A stretch of DNA of 38,679 nt, from contig JBAXWB010000039.1 in NCBI GenBank assembly GCA_037128595.1, positions 1 to 38,679 on the forward strand, read 5' to 3'. Under the pieces are notes generated by a model. That model was given only the letters and a program-made list of their open reading frames with translations. It was not told the origin of the DNA and did no database searches. Both the position numbers and the translations under genes were made by a program. Source of the stretch: a bacterium. Lineage in GTDB: Bacteria; Verrucomicrobiota; Kiritimatiellia; CAIKKV01; CAITUY01. Shown here piece after piece: positions 1 through 8,888 of the stretch. Position 1 is the stretch's first letter, and each line of letters starts with the position of its first letter.

Positions 1-22
1 AAAAAGGATGATATGCAGGGTG

Positions 23-1918
23 TCAAAGTGACAACTTTAAATCAGGACTTGACCGAAGAACCCCGAACGCCATGGCACCGCTGGGGGCCGTGACGCCGCC
101 GCCGGGCAGGAGGGTGGCGGTGAGGTTGGTGGTGGGCGAGCCGCCCAGGTTCCTGAGTGAGAATGCGACGCTAACCGTTTCACCCGGGTCAATGGCGTTA
201 TTGAAGGGAAGAGCGCTCTCGCCCACCACGCTCATGCTGTTGGCGGCAGGCCGGGGCAGGGGATAGCCGATGGTGAACGTCATGTTCGTCGCCTTCACCG
301 AGAAGTTCCAGAGGGAAAGGCCGGAGGCTGACCCGTTCCACCAGGTCGCGGCGGGTGACGCATAATCATCGAAGATGCCGCTATAGGCGGTGGCCGTGTT
401 GCCGCGGTAATAGAGGTCGTTAGCATCACCGCCGCCGGCGTTGTTTTCAAAATGCCAGAGGTTGTCGGCCTGGACCAAGGTCACCTCGTAATTTGCGTGC
501 GAGCTGTTGGGGGCCAGACTTTCATTGTTGTGGTCGCCGAGTTCATCGATATGCCAGACGGCAAGGCCACCCCCTGGAAGCTGGTCCGCATCGCGGCCCT
601 CCGGCTGGCGGTTCTCGATGAGGAAGTATTCAGTGGGGACCCCCGGTTTGGCGTACCGGTAGAACTTGTTGAAATTGGTCCCTGCGGAACCGACCATTCC
701 GGTGAGGGAGGAGGAAGAGGTTAATTCAACCGTGGTGGCCCAGCCTGAAGCCCGCTTGAGGTAGGCGCAAATCTGAGAGGGGTTACCGCCATGGCCGCCG
801 GAATTCATCAGGCAGAATACGCCGGCGCCCCCTTCTGACGAGTTATCGTAGTCATAAATGTCAGGGTAGTCACAGAGCATATGCCCGTTTTCATGACAGA
901 AGGTGCCGATTTCCAGTGAGGTGCCGATATCGGTAATCTGGTAGGAGTAGACGGACTTGCCGTTTCCAAGCGAGAGAGAGGCCGCGAGGGCGTAAGAGTT
1001 TGGCCAGAGCCCTTGGTCCCACACGCCGCTGTCGGACCCGGCGAAGAAAACGTTACAGGCAACCACATCGTGCCAGCTGTCCTCCGAAAGCCCGTTGAAT
1101 AGCGGAAGAATAGTGGTTGCGTAATTCGGCAGGGCCTTCATGGCGTTCAAGGCATCGGTAACGAGGAGCCGTCCTTGAGTGGCACAACTCAACGCCGTGT
1201 CATTGTAGTAGCTTTTCGGGTGTGGGACGCGGATGTAGGCGGTGACGACGTTGGTATAGGTGAGCAGGCCTTTGGAATTGTCGTAGAAATACTGCTTCAC
1301 GGAGCCGTTGTTACCGTAGCCCGTGTAGTTGGTGCCGTTGCAGAAACTGACGACATTCGACTGGCTGATGGTGCCGGGCTCATCGCTGAAGTCGACCAGC
1401 AGGGTGAGGCCGACTTTGGTGCCCGTTGTGCTTGTGGCCGGAGGTGCTTGAATCACAGTGCCATCGGATGAAGGTTTGCCCGTCCCCGGCGCGGCCAGCA
1501 GCAGGATCTCCTGGAGTTTTTGTTTGCGGGCTTTCCAGCGTTCGGAAACCCGCAGGGCCGAGTCCCATTGCTGATACCGCTTTTCAGTTTGTGCCTTGCG
1601 TGCCAGGGAATGAATCTTGAGATGTTTTTTCAGGTTCAAGGTGGCGGGATTGACCTGTCCGACCTGCCCGCCTGAAGATTCCAGGGTACTGCCATCCGCC
1701 GAGAGCCGGGCATAGACGTAGGCTTTCGACGTTGGGTCAAATACCACCGAATAGCCGTCCAGTGTCTCGAATTCGGCGTAGAACTCATCGCCCCGTCCCC
1801 GGAGCGTGAGGGGGGTGCCATCAGGCTGGGTGAACGCAATTTGTCTGGCGAAGGGGGCGGCTTGGAGAAGAAAAGGGTAAAGGCAAAGGGCAATAATGAA
1901 AAGAAACCGCCGATTCAT
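23..1918 (-). CDS. Secreted M6-family metalloprotease (immune inhibitor A-like), probably C-terminally truncated
   Basis: This is a predicted exported zinc peptidase of 631 residues. Residues 1-20 form a signal peptide (MNRRF, then a hydrophobic run ending LLQAAP). A propeptide-like stretch follows to about residue 165, and the catalytic domain carries HENGH with His342, Glu343 and His346 as zinc ligands and catalytic base, followed by the CDYPDIYDYD segment usual in M6 peptidases. From about residue 590 a beta-sandwich domain of the type appended to secreted PVC proteins begins (DPGETVSVAFSLRNLGG), but it stops after FGVL, where family members normally run on for many more residues. The C-terminus is therefore probably lost by frameshift, deletion or insertion. 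The start is set by GAAGG about 12 bases upstream; the start codon lies in a 13-bp inverted repeat. Family assignment is firm; the substrate is unknown. Confidence 0.85.
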   Translation of the reverse strand: MNRRFLFIIALCLYPFLLQAAPFARQIAFTQPDGTPLTLRGRGDEFYAEFETLDGYSVVFDPTSKAYVYARLSADGSTLESSGGQVGQVNPATLNLKKHLKIHSLARKAQTEKRYQQWDSALRVSERWKARKQKLQEILLLAAPGTGKPSSDGTVIQAPPATSTTGTKVGLTLLVDFSDEPGTISQSNVVSFCNGTNYTGYGNNGSVKQYFYDNSKGLLTYTNVVTAYIRVPHPKSYYNDTALSCATQGRLLVTDALNAMKALPNYATTILPLFNGLSEDSWHDVVACNVFFAGSDSGVWDQGLWPNSYALAASLSLGNGKSVYSYQITDIGTSLEIGTFCHENGHMLCDYPDIYDYDNSSEGGAGVFCLMNSGGHGGNPSQICAYLKRASGWATTVELTSSSSLTGMVGSAGTNFNKFYRYAKPGVPTEYFLIENRQPEGRDADQLPGGGLAVWHIDELGDHNNESLAPNSSHANYEVTLVQADNLWHFENNAGGGDANDLYYRGNTATAYSGIFDDYASPAATWWNGSASGLSLWNFSVKATNMTFTIGYPLPRPAANSMSVVGESALPFNNAIDPGETVSVAFSLRNLGGSPTTNLTATLLPGGGVTAPSGAMAFGVLRSSPDLKLSL

Positions 1919-1948
1919 CTTTAAATAATACCTTCAGATGAATCGGCG
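1908..1948 (-). promoter_or_regulatory. Perfect 13-bp inverted repeat enclosing the protease start codon
   Basis: CGCCGATTCATCT (1908-1920) and AGATGAATCGGCG (1936-1948) are exact reverse complements separated by 15 A/T-rich bases. In the minus-strand mRNA the start codon and codons 2-4 lie in one arm and the GAAGG ribosome-binding sequence lies in the loop. If the hairpin forms it would bury the AUG, so translational control is possible. A transcriptional operator, or an inversion scar, would look the same. Confidence 0.45.
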
Positions 1949-1973
1949 TTCAATCAAGAAACGAGACGCCGGC

Positions 1974-2711
1974 TTACCGTCCCATTTTGCGGATATTATC
2001 GATACAGGTCTTGGCGCTCTCCAAGGGGCCGACCTCAAATTGTTCCTGCTCGACGACATACCACTGCACGGAGGTCTCCTTTTCGACCACATCAAAAATG
2101 GCGGGCCACTGGACGTTGCCTTCCCCGACGGCGGCCGCCTTGTGGGTGGGGTGAAATTCCTTCACATGGACGGACTCGAGCTGTTTGGCGTATCTGCGCA
2201 GGAGGGCCGGGACATCCTGTCCGGCGCAGGTGGCCCACCCAATGTCGAGTTGGACCAGGAAGTCGGAAGGCAGCGAGGAGAAGATGCGGTCGAACCGGGT
2301 CATCGCCCCGTCCATTTCAAATTCCACGGTGTGATTGTGAAACCCCACCCGCATCCCGCAGGCTTTGGCCCGCGTATGGGCGGCGCTCATGCGGGCGATG
2401 GTGGCGGGAAGATTACTCATGTCGGCGCCGGGTACAATCAGGCGGGTGTTCCCCAGCGCCTTGTTCATGGCGACGGTGGCCTCGAAGGCATCACCTTCAA
2501 GGCTTTCCAGCCCTGTGTGGGCCCCCGCGCAGCGCAGGCCACAGTCATCGAGTAACTGGCGTAAGGTGGCGGACGGCAGGTTGTAGTATCCTGCGAACTC
2601 GACGCCCTGATAGCCCATGGCGGAGATCTTGTGCAAGGTGCCCGCCACATCCTGAGGAGCGACGTCACGCAGTGAATACAGTTGAATCGCGACTGGAATT
2701 CTTTTCGTCAT
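1974..2711 (-). CDS. Sugar phosphate isomerase/epimerase (xylose-isomerase-like TIM barrel)
   Basis: The 245-residue protein matches the AP endonuclease 2/xylose-isomerase-like TIM-barrel family. It opens with the typical strand PVAIQLYSLRD and contains the expected metal-site strands in order: GVEFAGYYN, VGFHNHTVEFE, LVQLDIGWATCAG, SVHVKEFHP and VVEQEQFE. There is no signal peptide, so it is cytoplasmic. Members act on myo-inositol derivatives, keto-sugars or related polyols, often beside Gfo/Idh oxidoreductases; the exact reaction cannot be read here. The start follows AGGA at 9 bases. It lies 55 bases upstream of the protease gene on the same strand, close enough for cotranscription, although nothing links their functions. 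Confidence 0.85.
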   Translation of the reverse strand: MTKRIPVAIQLYSLRDVAPQDVAGTLHKISAMGYQGVEFAGYYNLPSATLRQLLDDCGLRCAGAHTGLESLEGDAFEATVAMNKALGNTRLIVPGADMSNLPATIARMSAAHTRAKACGMRVGFHNHTVEFEMDGAMTRFDRIFSSLPSDFLVQLDIGWATCAGQDVPALLRRYAKQLESVHVKEFHPTHKAAAVGEGNVQWPAIFDVVEKETSVQWYVVEQEQFEVGPLESAKTCIDNIRKMGR

Positions 2712-2898
2712 AGTTTTTTCCTTTGATTAAAAACAGGTTTAACCATAGAGGATTGCGATTAAGATTGCGATTACGATTATGATTTATCCGGAGAGGGGGA
2801 ACCTTTTTTCGCACAGCTTGACGGAAGGAATGAAGAAGGAGTATTATTTAAGCGTAGAGAGGTTGATGCGGGGTTGAGATATTTGGAATGTTAAATTT
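2712..2898. other. Intergenic region with a GATTRCGATT microrepeat
   Basis: Between the isomerase start and the 6S RNA gene is an A/T-rich stretch with no convincing gene. At 2751-2784 the hexamer family GATTGC/GATTAC/GATTAT is repeated about five times in a row, a simple repeat of unknown meaning. The 6S promoter must lie in the last 60 bases; TTGATG near 2861 could be its -35 element, but I see no good -10 at the right spacing. Confidence 0.4.
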
Positions 2899-3080
2899 GC
2901 CCTGCCTTACTCGTGTATGGGCTGAAATCTCTAACCCGATATTATGTATCCGGGAGTTTGAATAATGTGGAGCCCGCAAGCCCGGCAAGTCTGGGATTTG
3001 GAAACCACATGATAAAGCTCCCACCTCAATAAGTGAGGCTTAGAGATCGTGCTCCTGCGGTAAGGTGGGGTTCTTTTCTT
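2899..3080 (+). ncRNA. ssrS: 6S RNA (SsrS), regulator of RNA polymerase
   Basis: The sequence folds into the 6S architecture. An 11-bp closing stem pairs 2900-2910 with 3060-3070 (two G-U pairs), and an inner 8-bp stem pairs ATCTCTAA (2927-2934) with TTAGAGAT (3040-3047). A central bubble follows, with an open 5' strand and a small CCTCA/TGAGG hairpin (3024-3038) on its 3' side. The terminal arm continues with GGGAGTTT against AAGCTCCC (2952-2959/3015-3022) and ATGTGG/CCACAT (2965-2970/3005-3010). CCGATATT and AATGTGG also occur in E. coli 6S RNA in the same order. The T-rich tail at 3071-3080 after the closing stem looks like an intrinsic terminator. 6S RNA mimics an open promoter and binds housekeeping RNA polymerase. 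It is next to rarA, as in Bacillus, and near fau, its partner in proteobacteria. The ends are approximate. Confidence 0.88.
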
Positions 3081-3095
3081 GAGGATGTCGGGGCA

Positions 3096-4427
3096 ATGGA
3101 TCTTTTCGAAACTGAACGAACGGGTGATGCGATGCGCCTGCAGCCGCTGGCGGCACGTATGCGCCCGCGCACCTTGGATGACGTTGTTGGCCAGGATCAT
3201 ATCCTCGGTAAAGGCAAGCTCTTACGTCGATCCATTGAAGCTGACCGGTTGGGCAGTATTATCCTGTATGGGCCGCCCGGGTGTGGCAAAACCTCCATTG
3301 CCGAAGCCATTGCCTCCACCACCAAACGGCGGTTTGAGCGCACCAGCGGCGTGCTGGCCAATGTGGCCTCGCTCCGGGTGCTGCTGGCTGCGGCCGATCA
3401 TCGTAAAAAGGCGGATGGGCTGGAAACCATTCTCTTTATTGATGAGATCCATCATTTCAGCAAATCCCAGCAGGATATCCTCCTCCCGCATGTGGAGGAC
3501 GGCACCGTGACCCTGATCGGGGCCACCACGCATAATCCCTTTTTCTTCATCAACAGCCCTTTGACCTCGCGCTCCCAGGTGTTTCAACTCAATCCGGTGT
3601 CGGAGGCGAGTATCATTGCGATTCTGAGCCGGGCCCTGGCGGATGAGCGGGGATTGGGCGGCCACCCGGCTGATGTGGATCCTGAGGCGTTGGCGCATCT
3701 GGCCCGGGTCTGCGAAGGCGATGGGCGGCGTGCCCTGAATGCCCTTGAGATCGCTGTGATGTCAACCCCTCCGAATGAGCAGTATCGCATCCATGTCACG
3801 GCCGCCATCATGGAGGAGTCCATTCAGAAAAAGGCGGTGGTCTATGACCGGGATGAGGATGGGCACCATGACACCATTTCGGCCTTCATCAAAAGTGTGC
3901 GCGGCTCCGATCCCAATGCCGCGATCTATTGGCTCGCCAAGATGATTTACGCGGGCGAGGATCCGCGGTTTATTGCGCGCCGCCTGGTGATCCTGGCCTC
4001 GGAGGACATCGGGAATGCCGATCCGCGCGGGCTGATGATGGCCACCTCCGCGATGGAGGCGGTGGCGTTTGTGGGCATGCCGGAAGGGCGCATTATCCTG
4101 GCGCAGGCCACCACCTACCTGGCCACGGCGCCCAAGAGCAATGCGTCCTACCTGGCGATTGACGAGGCCCTGGCCGATGTGGAGAAGGGGCGGGTCCTGC
4201 CGGTTCCTGATCATCTGCGCAGCGCCAGCTATAAAGGGGCGGAGCAATTGGGCCATGTCGGCTATCAATACGCCCATGATTTCGAGGGCCATTTTGTGGA
4301 TCAGGAGTATATGCCGACGTCGGCCATCTATTATAAGCCCACGAAAGCGGGGTATGAGGATGTGATTGGAAAGCGCATGGCGGAGTGGGATGCGCGCCGG
4401 AAAAAAGGTAATTCGGAAAAGAGCTGA
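3096..4427 (+). CDS. rarA: Replication-associated recombination protein A (RarA/MgsA AAA+ ATPase)
   Basis: This 443-residue protein is a clamp-loader-like AAA+ ATPase that acts at stalled replication forks. Visible motifs are PLAARMRPRTLDDVVGQDH at the N-terminus, Walker A GPPGCGKTS, Walker B LFIDEIHHF and sensor 1 GATTHNPFF. The C-terminal tetramerisation region includes DPNAAIYWLAKMIYAGEDPRFIARRL and ends with YMPTSAIYYKPTKAGYE. The chosen start is the ATG at 3096 (MDLFETERTGDAM), preceded by GAGG. A longer reading frame from 3033 would begin inside the 6S RNA and is unlikely. The gene starts only about 16 bases after the RNA's T-rich tail, so it may be read through from the 6S promoter or have its own. 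Its stop codon shares one base with the next start. Confidence 0.95.
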   Translation: MDLFETERTGDAMRLQPLAARMRPRTLDDVVGQDHILGKGKLLRRSIEADRLGSIILYGPPGCGKTSIAEAIASTTKRRFERTSGVLANVASLRVLLAAADHRKKADGLETILFIDEIHHFSKSQQDILLPHVEDGTVTLIGATTHNPFFFINSPLTSRSQVFQLNPVSEASIIAILSRALADERGLGGHPADVDPEALAHLARVCEGDGRRALNALEIAVMSTPPNEQYRIHVTAAIMEESIQKKAVVYDRDEDGHHDTISAFIKSVRGSDPNAAIYWLAKMIYAGEDPRFIARRLVILASEDIGNADPRGLMMATSAMEAVAFVGMPEGRIILAQATTYLATAPKSNASYLAIDEALADVEKGRVLPVPDHLRSASYKGAEQLGHVGYQYAHDFEGHFVDQEYMPTSAIYYKPTKAGYEDVIGKRMAEWDARRKKGNSEKS

Positions 4428-4993
4428 TGCTGACAAAAGAGTCCATTCGAAGCGTGATGCGGAAACGGCGCGCCGGTCTCCAGGCGGACTGGGTGGTGGC
4501 CCAGAGCCGTGCGATCATGGCGCGGGTGATTGTGTTGCCGGAATTTCAGCGGGCAGAGGTCGTGCTGGGTTATTTGTCCTTGCCCGGCGAAGTGGCGGTG
4601 GATGGGATTCTCGCCGCCGCCTGGAAGGCGGGGAAACGCGTGGCCGTCCCGGCGGCCCGGGATGACGGGGAGTATATGCCTGCCTGGCTTACGCCGAATG
4701 AATCCCTGACGCACGGGGGCTTTCAGGTGCGTCAGCCGGTGACCCCCTTCTGGGCCAAACCGGATGGCTTTGGACTGGTGGTGGTCCCCGGGGTGGCGTT
4801 TACTGCCAACGGGGACCGGTTGGGACATGGCAAGGGCTTTTACGACCGGATGCTGGCCCGGCTGGGGGCGAAAGTCGCCTGCAAGGTCGGCGTCTGTTTT
4901 TCTTTTCAATTGGCCCCGGAATGGCCGGTGAACGAAACCGATGTAGGCATGAATGTGGTGGTGACGGAAGATCAGGTATATCGAAAGGATTGA
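4427..4993 (+). CDS. fau: 5-formyltetrahydrofolate cyclo-ligase
   Basis: The 188-residue enzyme converts 5-formyl-THF to 5,10-methenyl-THF with ATP, clearing a futile folate form. It has the N-terminal basic segment [13 protein letters not shown], the [15 protein letters not shown] strand, [18 protein letters not shown] and the ATP/phosphate-binding [11 protein letters not shown] motif, and is of normal family length. The start overlaps the rarA stop as TGATG, indicating translational coupling. In proteobacteria this gene (ygfA/fau) lies directly beside ssrS; here rarA is inserted between them. Confidence 0.95.
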   Translation: MLTKESIRSVMRKRRAGLQADWVVAQSRAIMARVIVLPEFQRAEVVLGYLSLPGEVAVDGILAAAWKAGKRVAVPAARDDGEYMPAWLTPNESLTHGGFQVRQPVTPFWAKPDGFGLVVVPGVAFTANGDRLGHGKGFYDRMLARLGAKVACKVGVCFSFQLAPEWPVNETDVGMNVVVTEDQVYRKD

Positions 4994-4994
4994 A

Positions 4995-6548
4995 ATGGAG
5001 ATTATTATTTCCGCGGTAATCGCGGTTCTGGTGGGTTTGGCTTTAGGTTACGGTCTCAGGACCTGGTTGAGTTCGGTCCGCTCCAGTCAGACGGAGCAGG
5101 ATGCGCATCAGCTGTTGAAGGATGCCCGCAAGGATGCGGAGAATCTTCTCAAGGAAACGGCGTTGCAGACCAAAGCGGACGCCTTGAAGGCCCGGGAGGA
5201 GTTTGAGCTTTCGACCAAAACCCGTCGTGACGAACTCATGGCGCTGGATAACCGGATTACCCAGCGTGAGGTCAACTTTGACCGTAAGGTGGCCCTCATT
5301 GATAAAAAGGAACGGGCATTGGAGCAACGGGCTGGTGAAGTTGAAAAACAGGCCACTGAACTCGAGAAAACCCGCGAAGAATTGAACCGGTTGATCGATG
5401 AGAACAAGCTCAAACTCCAGCGTATGGCCGGGATGACCGAAGCCGAGGCCCGGGCCACGCTGTTGGCCCGCGTCGAGGCGGAGGTTCATAATGAGGTGGG
5501 CGGGCTGATCCGGCGGTTACAGGCGGAAGCCAAGGATACCGCGGAACGCGAGGCCCAGAAAATCGTGACGCTGGCCGTTCAGCGCTATGCCGCCAGTCAT
5601 GCCTCGGAGATGATGACGTGCAGCGTGGCGTTACCCAATGATGAAATGAAGGGGCGGATCATCGGGCGCGAGGGCCGTAACATCCGGGCCCTGGAGGCGG
5701 CCACCGGGATCAATCTCCTGATTGATGACACCCCGGAAGCGGTCGTCATTTCAGGGTTCGATCCCGTCCGCCGGGAAGTGGCCCGGCTTTCCCTGGAACG
5801 CCTCATCCTGGATGGGCGCATCCATCCGGCCCGGATTGAAGAGGTGGTCACCAAGACGCAGGATGAAATTGATGAACGGATCCGCCAGGCCGGGGAAGAG
5901 GCGCTCTTCAAACTGGGGATTCAGGGCTTCGAGCCCGAACTGATCCGCACGTTGGGCCGGCTGAAATTCCGCAGCAGTTACGCGCAGAATGTGCTGATGC
6001 ATTCCGTGGAGGTGGCCCAGCTGATGGGCGTGATGGCGGGGGAACTCGGCCTGGATGTGATGCTGGCCAAGCGGATCGGATTGCTGCACGATATCGGCAA
6101 GGCACTGGATCATGACATCGAGGGGAGCCATGCGGTCATCGGTGCGGATCTGCTGCGGCGCCTGGGTGAGTCACCGGTGGTGGTGAATGCCGTGGCCGCG
6201 CATCACGATGATGTGCCGGGCGAGAGCCTCTATGCCATCCTGGCCTCGGCCGGGGACGCCATCTCGGCCTCGCGGCCCGGGGCCCGGGCCGAAACCACGG
6301 AAATCTATGTCAAGCGCCTGGAAAAACTGGAGGCGATTGCGGATGGCTTTCCCGGGGTGGAAAAGAGTTACGCGATCCAAGCCGGGCGTGAAGTCCGGGT
6401 GGTAGTGCAACCTGAAAAAGTGAATGAGCATGAGGCCATGTCCATGGCCCGGAATATCTGTAAGAAAATTGAAAGCGACCTGCAGTATCCCGGCCAGATC
6501 CGGGTGATGGTGGTGCGTGAAACCCGCTCGGTGGAGTATGCCCGATGA
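4995..6548 (+). CDS. rny: Ribonuclease Y
   Basis: This 517-residue membrane-anchored endoribonuclease initiates mRNA decay. It has an N-terminal transmembrane helix ([19 protein letters not shown]), a long coiled coil to about residue 200 rich in Lys/Glu heptads, a KH RNA-binding domain with [19 protein letters not shown], and an HD phosphohydrolase domain with [12 protein letters not shown] followed by [11 protein letters not shown]. The C-terminus [19 protein letters not shown] is typical. It begins one base after the fau stop. Coupling of rny to ymdB is conserved in many bacteria that lack an RNase E-based degradosome. Confidence 0.96.
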   Translation: MEIIISAVIAVLVGLALGYGLRTWLSSVRSSQTEQDAHQLLKDARKDAENLLKETALQTKADALKAREEFELSTKTRRDELMALDNRITQREVNFDRKVALIDKKERALEQRAGEVEKQATELEKTREELNRLIDENKLKLQRMAGMTEAEARATLLARVEAEVHNEVGGLIRRLQAEAKDTAEREAQKIVTLAVQRYAASHASEMMTCSVALPNDEMKGRIIGREGRNIRALEAATGINLLIDDTPEAVVISGFDPVRREVARLSLERLILDGRIHPARIEEVVTKTQDEIDERIRQAGEEALFKLGIQGFEPELIRTLGRLKFRSSYAQNVLMHSVEVAQLMGVMAGELGLDVMLAKRIGLLHDIGKALDHDIEGSHAVIGADLLRRLGESPVVVNAVAAHHDDVPGESLYAILASAGDAISASRPGARAETTEIYVKRLEKLEAIADGFPGVEKSYAIQAGREVRVVVQPEKVNEHEAMSMARNICKKIESDLQYPGQIRVMVVRETRSVEYAR

Positions 6549-7333
6549 TTATTTTAATGGTGGGAGATATGGTGGGGGGGCCGGGGCGCAAGATTTTTGC
6601 GCGGATCGCCGGCCGGATGAAACAGCAGGGGCAGGTCGACATGATTGTCGCCAATGCCGAAAATTCCGCAGGCGGCAAAGGGGCCAGCCGGATTATTGCC
6701 GGGGAATTGTTTGATGCCGGCGCCGACGTGCTGACCATGGGCGATCACATGTGGGACCAGAAGGACATCATTCCTTACCTCGAGGTGGAAAAGCGCATTA
6801 TCCGCCCCGCTAATTTCGCGCCCGGTTGTCCCGGGCGTGGCGTCGTGACGGTGGATACGCCCAAGGGCCGGGTGACGGTGGTGAGCCTGATCGGGCGGGT
6901 CTTTATGCCGCCCATGGACTGTCCCTTCCGCACGGTGGATGCCCTGTTAAGCAAAGAGCCGAATATGGGGAAGGTCATCCTGGTCGACTTCCATGCCGAG
7001 GCGACGTCTGAAAAAATCGCCATGGGCCGCCATCTGGATGGACGCGTCAGCGCCGTGGTGGGCACCCATACCCATGTCCAGACCTCGGATGAGATCATCA
7101 TGCCCAAGAAGACCGCTTATCTGACCGATCTGGGGATGACGGGGCCCAAGGATTCGATTATCGGGCGGGACTACGCCTCGGTGATGGGTAAGTTCATTAC
7201 CGGCATGCCTTCTAAATTCGAAATTGCCGAGGGCAATGTGGCCCTGGAGGGCGCGTTGATTGATGTCGATGAAGCCACCGGGCGGGCCCGCAAGATTACG
7301 CGCGTCAGGGAGTTCCTGGATCACCCGAAATGA
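6545..7333 (+). CDS. ymdB: YmdB-type metallophosphoesterase (TIGR00282 family)
   Basis: The 262-residue protein belongs to the YmdB family, cyclic-nucleotide phosphodiesterases with a two-metal site. Asp8 ([11 protein letters not shown]), Glu39 (ANAENSAGG) and the later [10 protein letters not shown] histidines match the known metal ligands. One ligand differs: the usual GNH motif reads GDH, with Asp67 where Asn is typical. An Asp can still bind metal, so activity is probably kept. The start overlaps the rny stop by 4 bases (ATGA), consistent with the functional link between RNase Y and YmdB in Bacillus. Confidence 0.92.
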   Translation: MIILMVGDMVGGPGRKIFARIAGRMKQQGQVDMIVANAENSAGGKGASRIIAGELFDAGADVLTMGDHMWDQKDIIPYLEVEKRIIRPANFAPGCPGRGVVTVDTPKGRVTVVSLIGRVFMPPMDCPFRTVDALLSKEPNMGKVILVDFHAEATSEKIAMGRHLDGRVSAVVGTHTHVQTSDEIIMPKKTAYLTDLGMTGPKDSIIGRDYASVMGKFITGMPSKFEIAEGNVALEGALIDVDEATGRARKITRVREFLDHPK

Positions 7334-8601
7334 ATGCCCCTGTTTTCACAGTCACCGAATTGACGAAGCAGATCCGACGCCTCATGGAGGGGAATTTTGG
7401 AAATGTGACGGTGGAGGGGGAACTCTCCAACGTCCGGATGCCGCCGTCGGGTCACTGTTATTTCACTATCAAGGACGAGGCCGCCCAGATTCGCGGGGTG
7501 ATCTGGCGGAGTGATATGCGGGGCCTGTTGTTTGTGCCCCGCGATGGGATGCGGGTGCAGGCGCATGGCGCCTTGACCGTCTATGAGCGGGATGGCAGTT
7601 ATCAGATTGCCGTCCGCCGCATGGAGGAGGGTGGGAAGGGCTCGCTCCAGGCCGCGTTTGAGGCGCTGAAGAAGAAGCTGGCAGCCGAGGGCTTGTTTGA
7701 TGTGGACCGCAAACGCAAGCTCCCCCTGTTGCCGCAGCATATCGGGGTGGTGACATCGCCCACCGGTGCCGCGATCCGGGATATCCTGAACGTGCTGTGC
7801 CGCCGCTTTCCCAATCTCCACGTGGTGATTGCCCCCGCCCGGGTTCAGGGGGCCGGGGCCGCCGAGGAAATCGCCGGGGCCATCGATCTCCTGAACCAGC
7901 AGCGGCAGGTGGAGGTCATCATTGTCGGCCGCGGTGGCGGCAGTCTGGAAGACCTCTGGTGTTTTAATGAGGAGATTGTGGCCCGGGCGATTGCCCGCTC
8001 GGATATCCCGATTATCTCGGCGGTGGGTCATGAGACGGACTTCACGATTTGTGATTTCGTCGCAGACCTAAGGGCCGCCACCCCGTCAGCGGCCGCCGAA
8101 ATCGTGGTGGGCCGGAAGGATGAGTTTCTCGAGGCGCTCCGGAATCACTCCCGGATCATGACGCGGCTATTGAAGCACTCCCTGCTCGAGGCGAAAAGCC
8201 GGTTCAGGGCCGCTTCCCGCAGTTATGTGTTCAGGGAGCCGGGCAATGCCGCCCGGGTCTACCGGCAGCGGCTGGAGCGGCTTCAGACCCAGACCCGGCA
8301 TGCCCTTGAACGCCAGTTCCGGGAGGGGCAGCAGCAAACCGATGACCTGGCCGTGCGGATGACGCATTCGCTCAAGCTGGTGTTTGCCAGCCGGGTTCAA
8401 CAGGTGCACGGGCTGGAGCGGCAACTGAACGCCTTCAATCCGCTGGCCGTCCTGAAGCGCGGCTACAGCATTACACTCAATGCCGAGGGGCGGGCCATCC
8501 GGCGGGCGGAGGAGACGAAGCCGGGCGACCGGATTTTGACCAAAGTAGGTGAAGGTGAATTTACATCAGAGGTGACTCATGGCGAAAAAGAAAACGGATG
8601 A
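7330..8601 (+). CDS. xseA: Exodeoxyribonuclease VII large subunit
   Basis: The 423-residue catalytic subunit of exonuclease VII degrades single-stranded DNA into oligonucleotides. It has the N-terminal OB-fold (FTVTELTKQIRRLMEGNFGNVTVEGELSN), the core with LPLLPQHIGVVTSPTGAAIRDIL, the signature VGRGGGSLEDLWCFNEE and PIISAVGHETDFTI, and a long C-terminal coiled coil. It overlaps ymdB by 4 bases and xseB by 23 bases, so the two subunits should be made together. Confidence 0.96.
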   Translation: MNAPVFTVTELTKQIRRLMEGNFGNVTVEGELSNVRMPPSGHCYFTIKDEAAQIRGVIWRSDMRGLLFVPRDGMRVQAHGALTVYERDGSYQIAVRRMEEGGKGSLQAAFEALKKKLAAEGLFDVDRKRKLPLLPQHIGVVTSPTGAAIRDILNVLCRRFPNLHVVIAPARVQGAGAAEEIAGAIDLLNQQRQVEVIIVGRGGGSLEDLWCFNEEIVARAIARSDIPIISAVGHETDFTICDFVADLRAATPSAAAEIVVGRKDEFLEALRNHSRIMTRLLKHSLLEAKSRFRAASRSYVFREPGNAARVYRQRLERLQTQTRHALERQFREGQQQTDDLAVRMTHSLKLVFASRVQQVHGLERQLNAFNPLAVLKRGYSITLNAEGRAIRRAEETKPGDRILTKVGEGEFTSEVTHGEKENG

Positions 8602-8887
8602 ACTGGCGGCGGGAACCGAAGAGATCGGTTTTGAAAAGGCCTTGGCGCGGCTCGAAACCATTGTCGAGGAAATGGAGAGCGGGACGTTGAGCCTGGAAGA
8701 CATGATGAAGCGGTTTGAGGAGGGGCAGGCCCTGGTGAAGGTGTGCTCCGGGAAGCTCAATCAGGTCGAACGGCGAATCGAGATCCTGGTCAAGGAAGGG
8801 GAGCGCGTGACCGCAGAACCCTTTGCCGATAGCACGGCCCCGGCCGAAGAGGATGATGACAAACCAGGAAATGGATTGCCATTCTGA
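8579..8887 (+). CDS. xseB: Exodeoxyribonuclease VII small subunit
   Basis: This 102-residue protein is the helical small subunit that binds the coiled coil of XseA. It carries the family core FEKALARLETIVEEMESGTLSLEDMMKRFEEGQAL and ends with an acidic tail rich in Asp and Glu. A basic N-terminal extension (MAKKKTDE) precedes the core. The start lies 23 bases inside xseA, so translation is coupled. It is the last gene of the run that begins at rarA; a palindromic element starts directly after its stop and may end the transcript. Confidence 0.93.
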   Translation: MAKKKTDELAAGTEEIGFEKALARLETIVEEMESGTLSLEDMMKRFEEGQALVKVCSGKLNQVERRIEILVKEGERVTAEPFADSTAPAEEDDDKPGNGLPF

Positions 8888-8888
8888 G

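Noticed and set aside
1938-2555. Long plus-strand frame opposite the isomerase gene
   Set aside because: It is antisense to a well-supported TIM-barrel gene, has no recognisable domain, and begins in the inverted repeat that copies the protease start.
3033-3095. Upstream extension of rarA
   Set aside because: The extra codons are the 3' part of the 6S RNA closing stem, and the internal ATG at 3096 has a better ribosome-binding site and fits family length.
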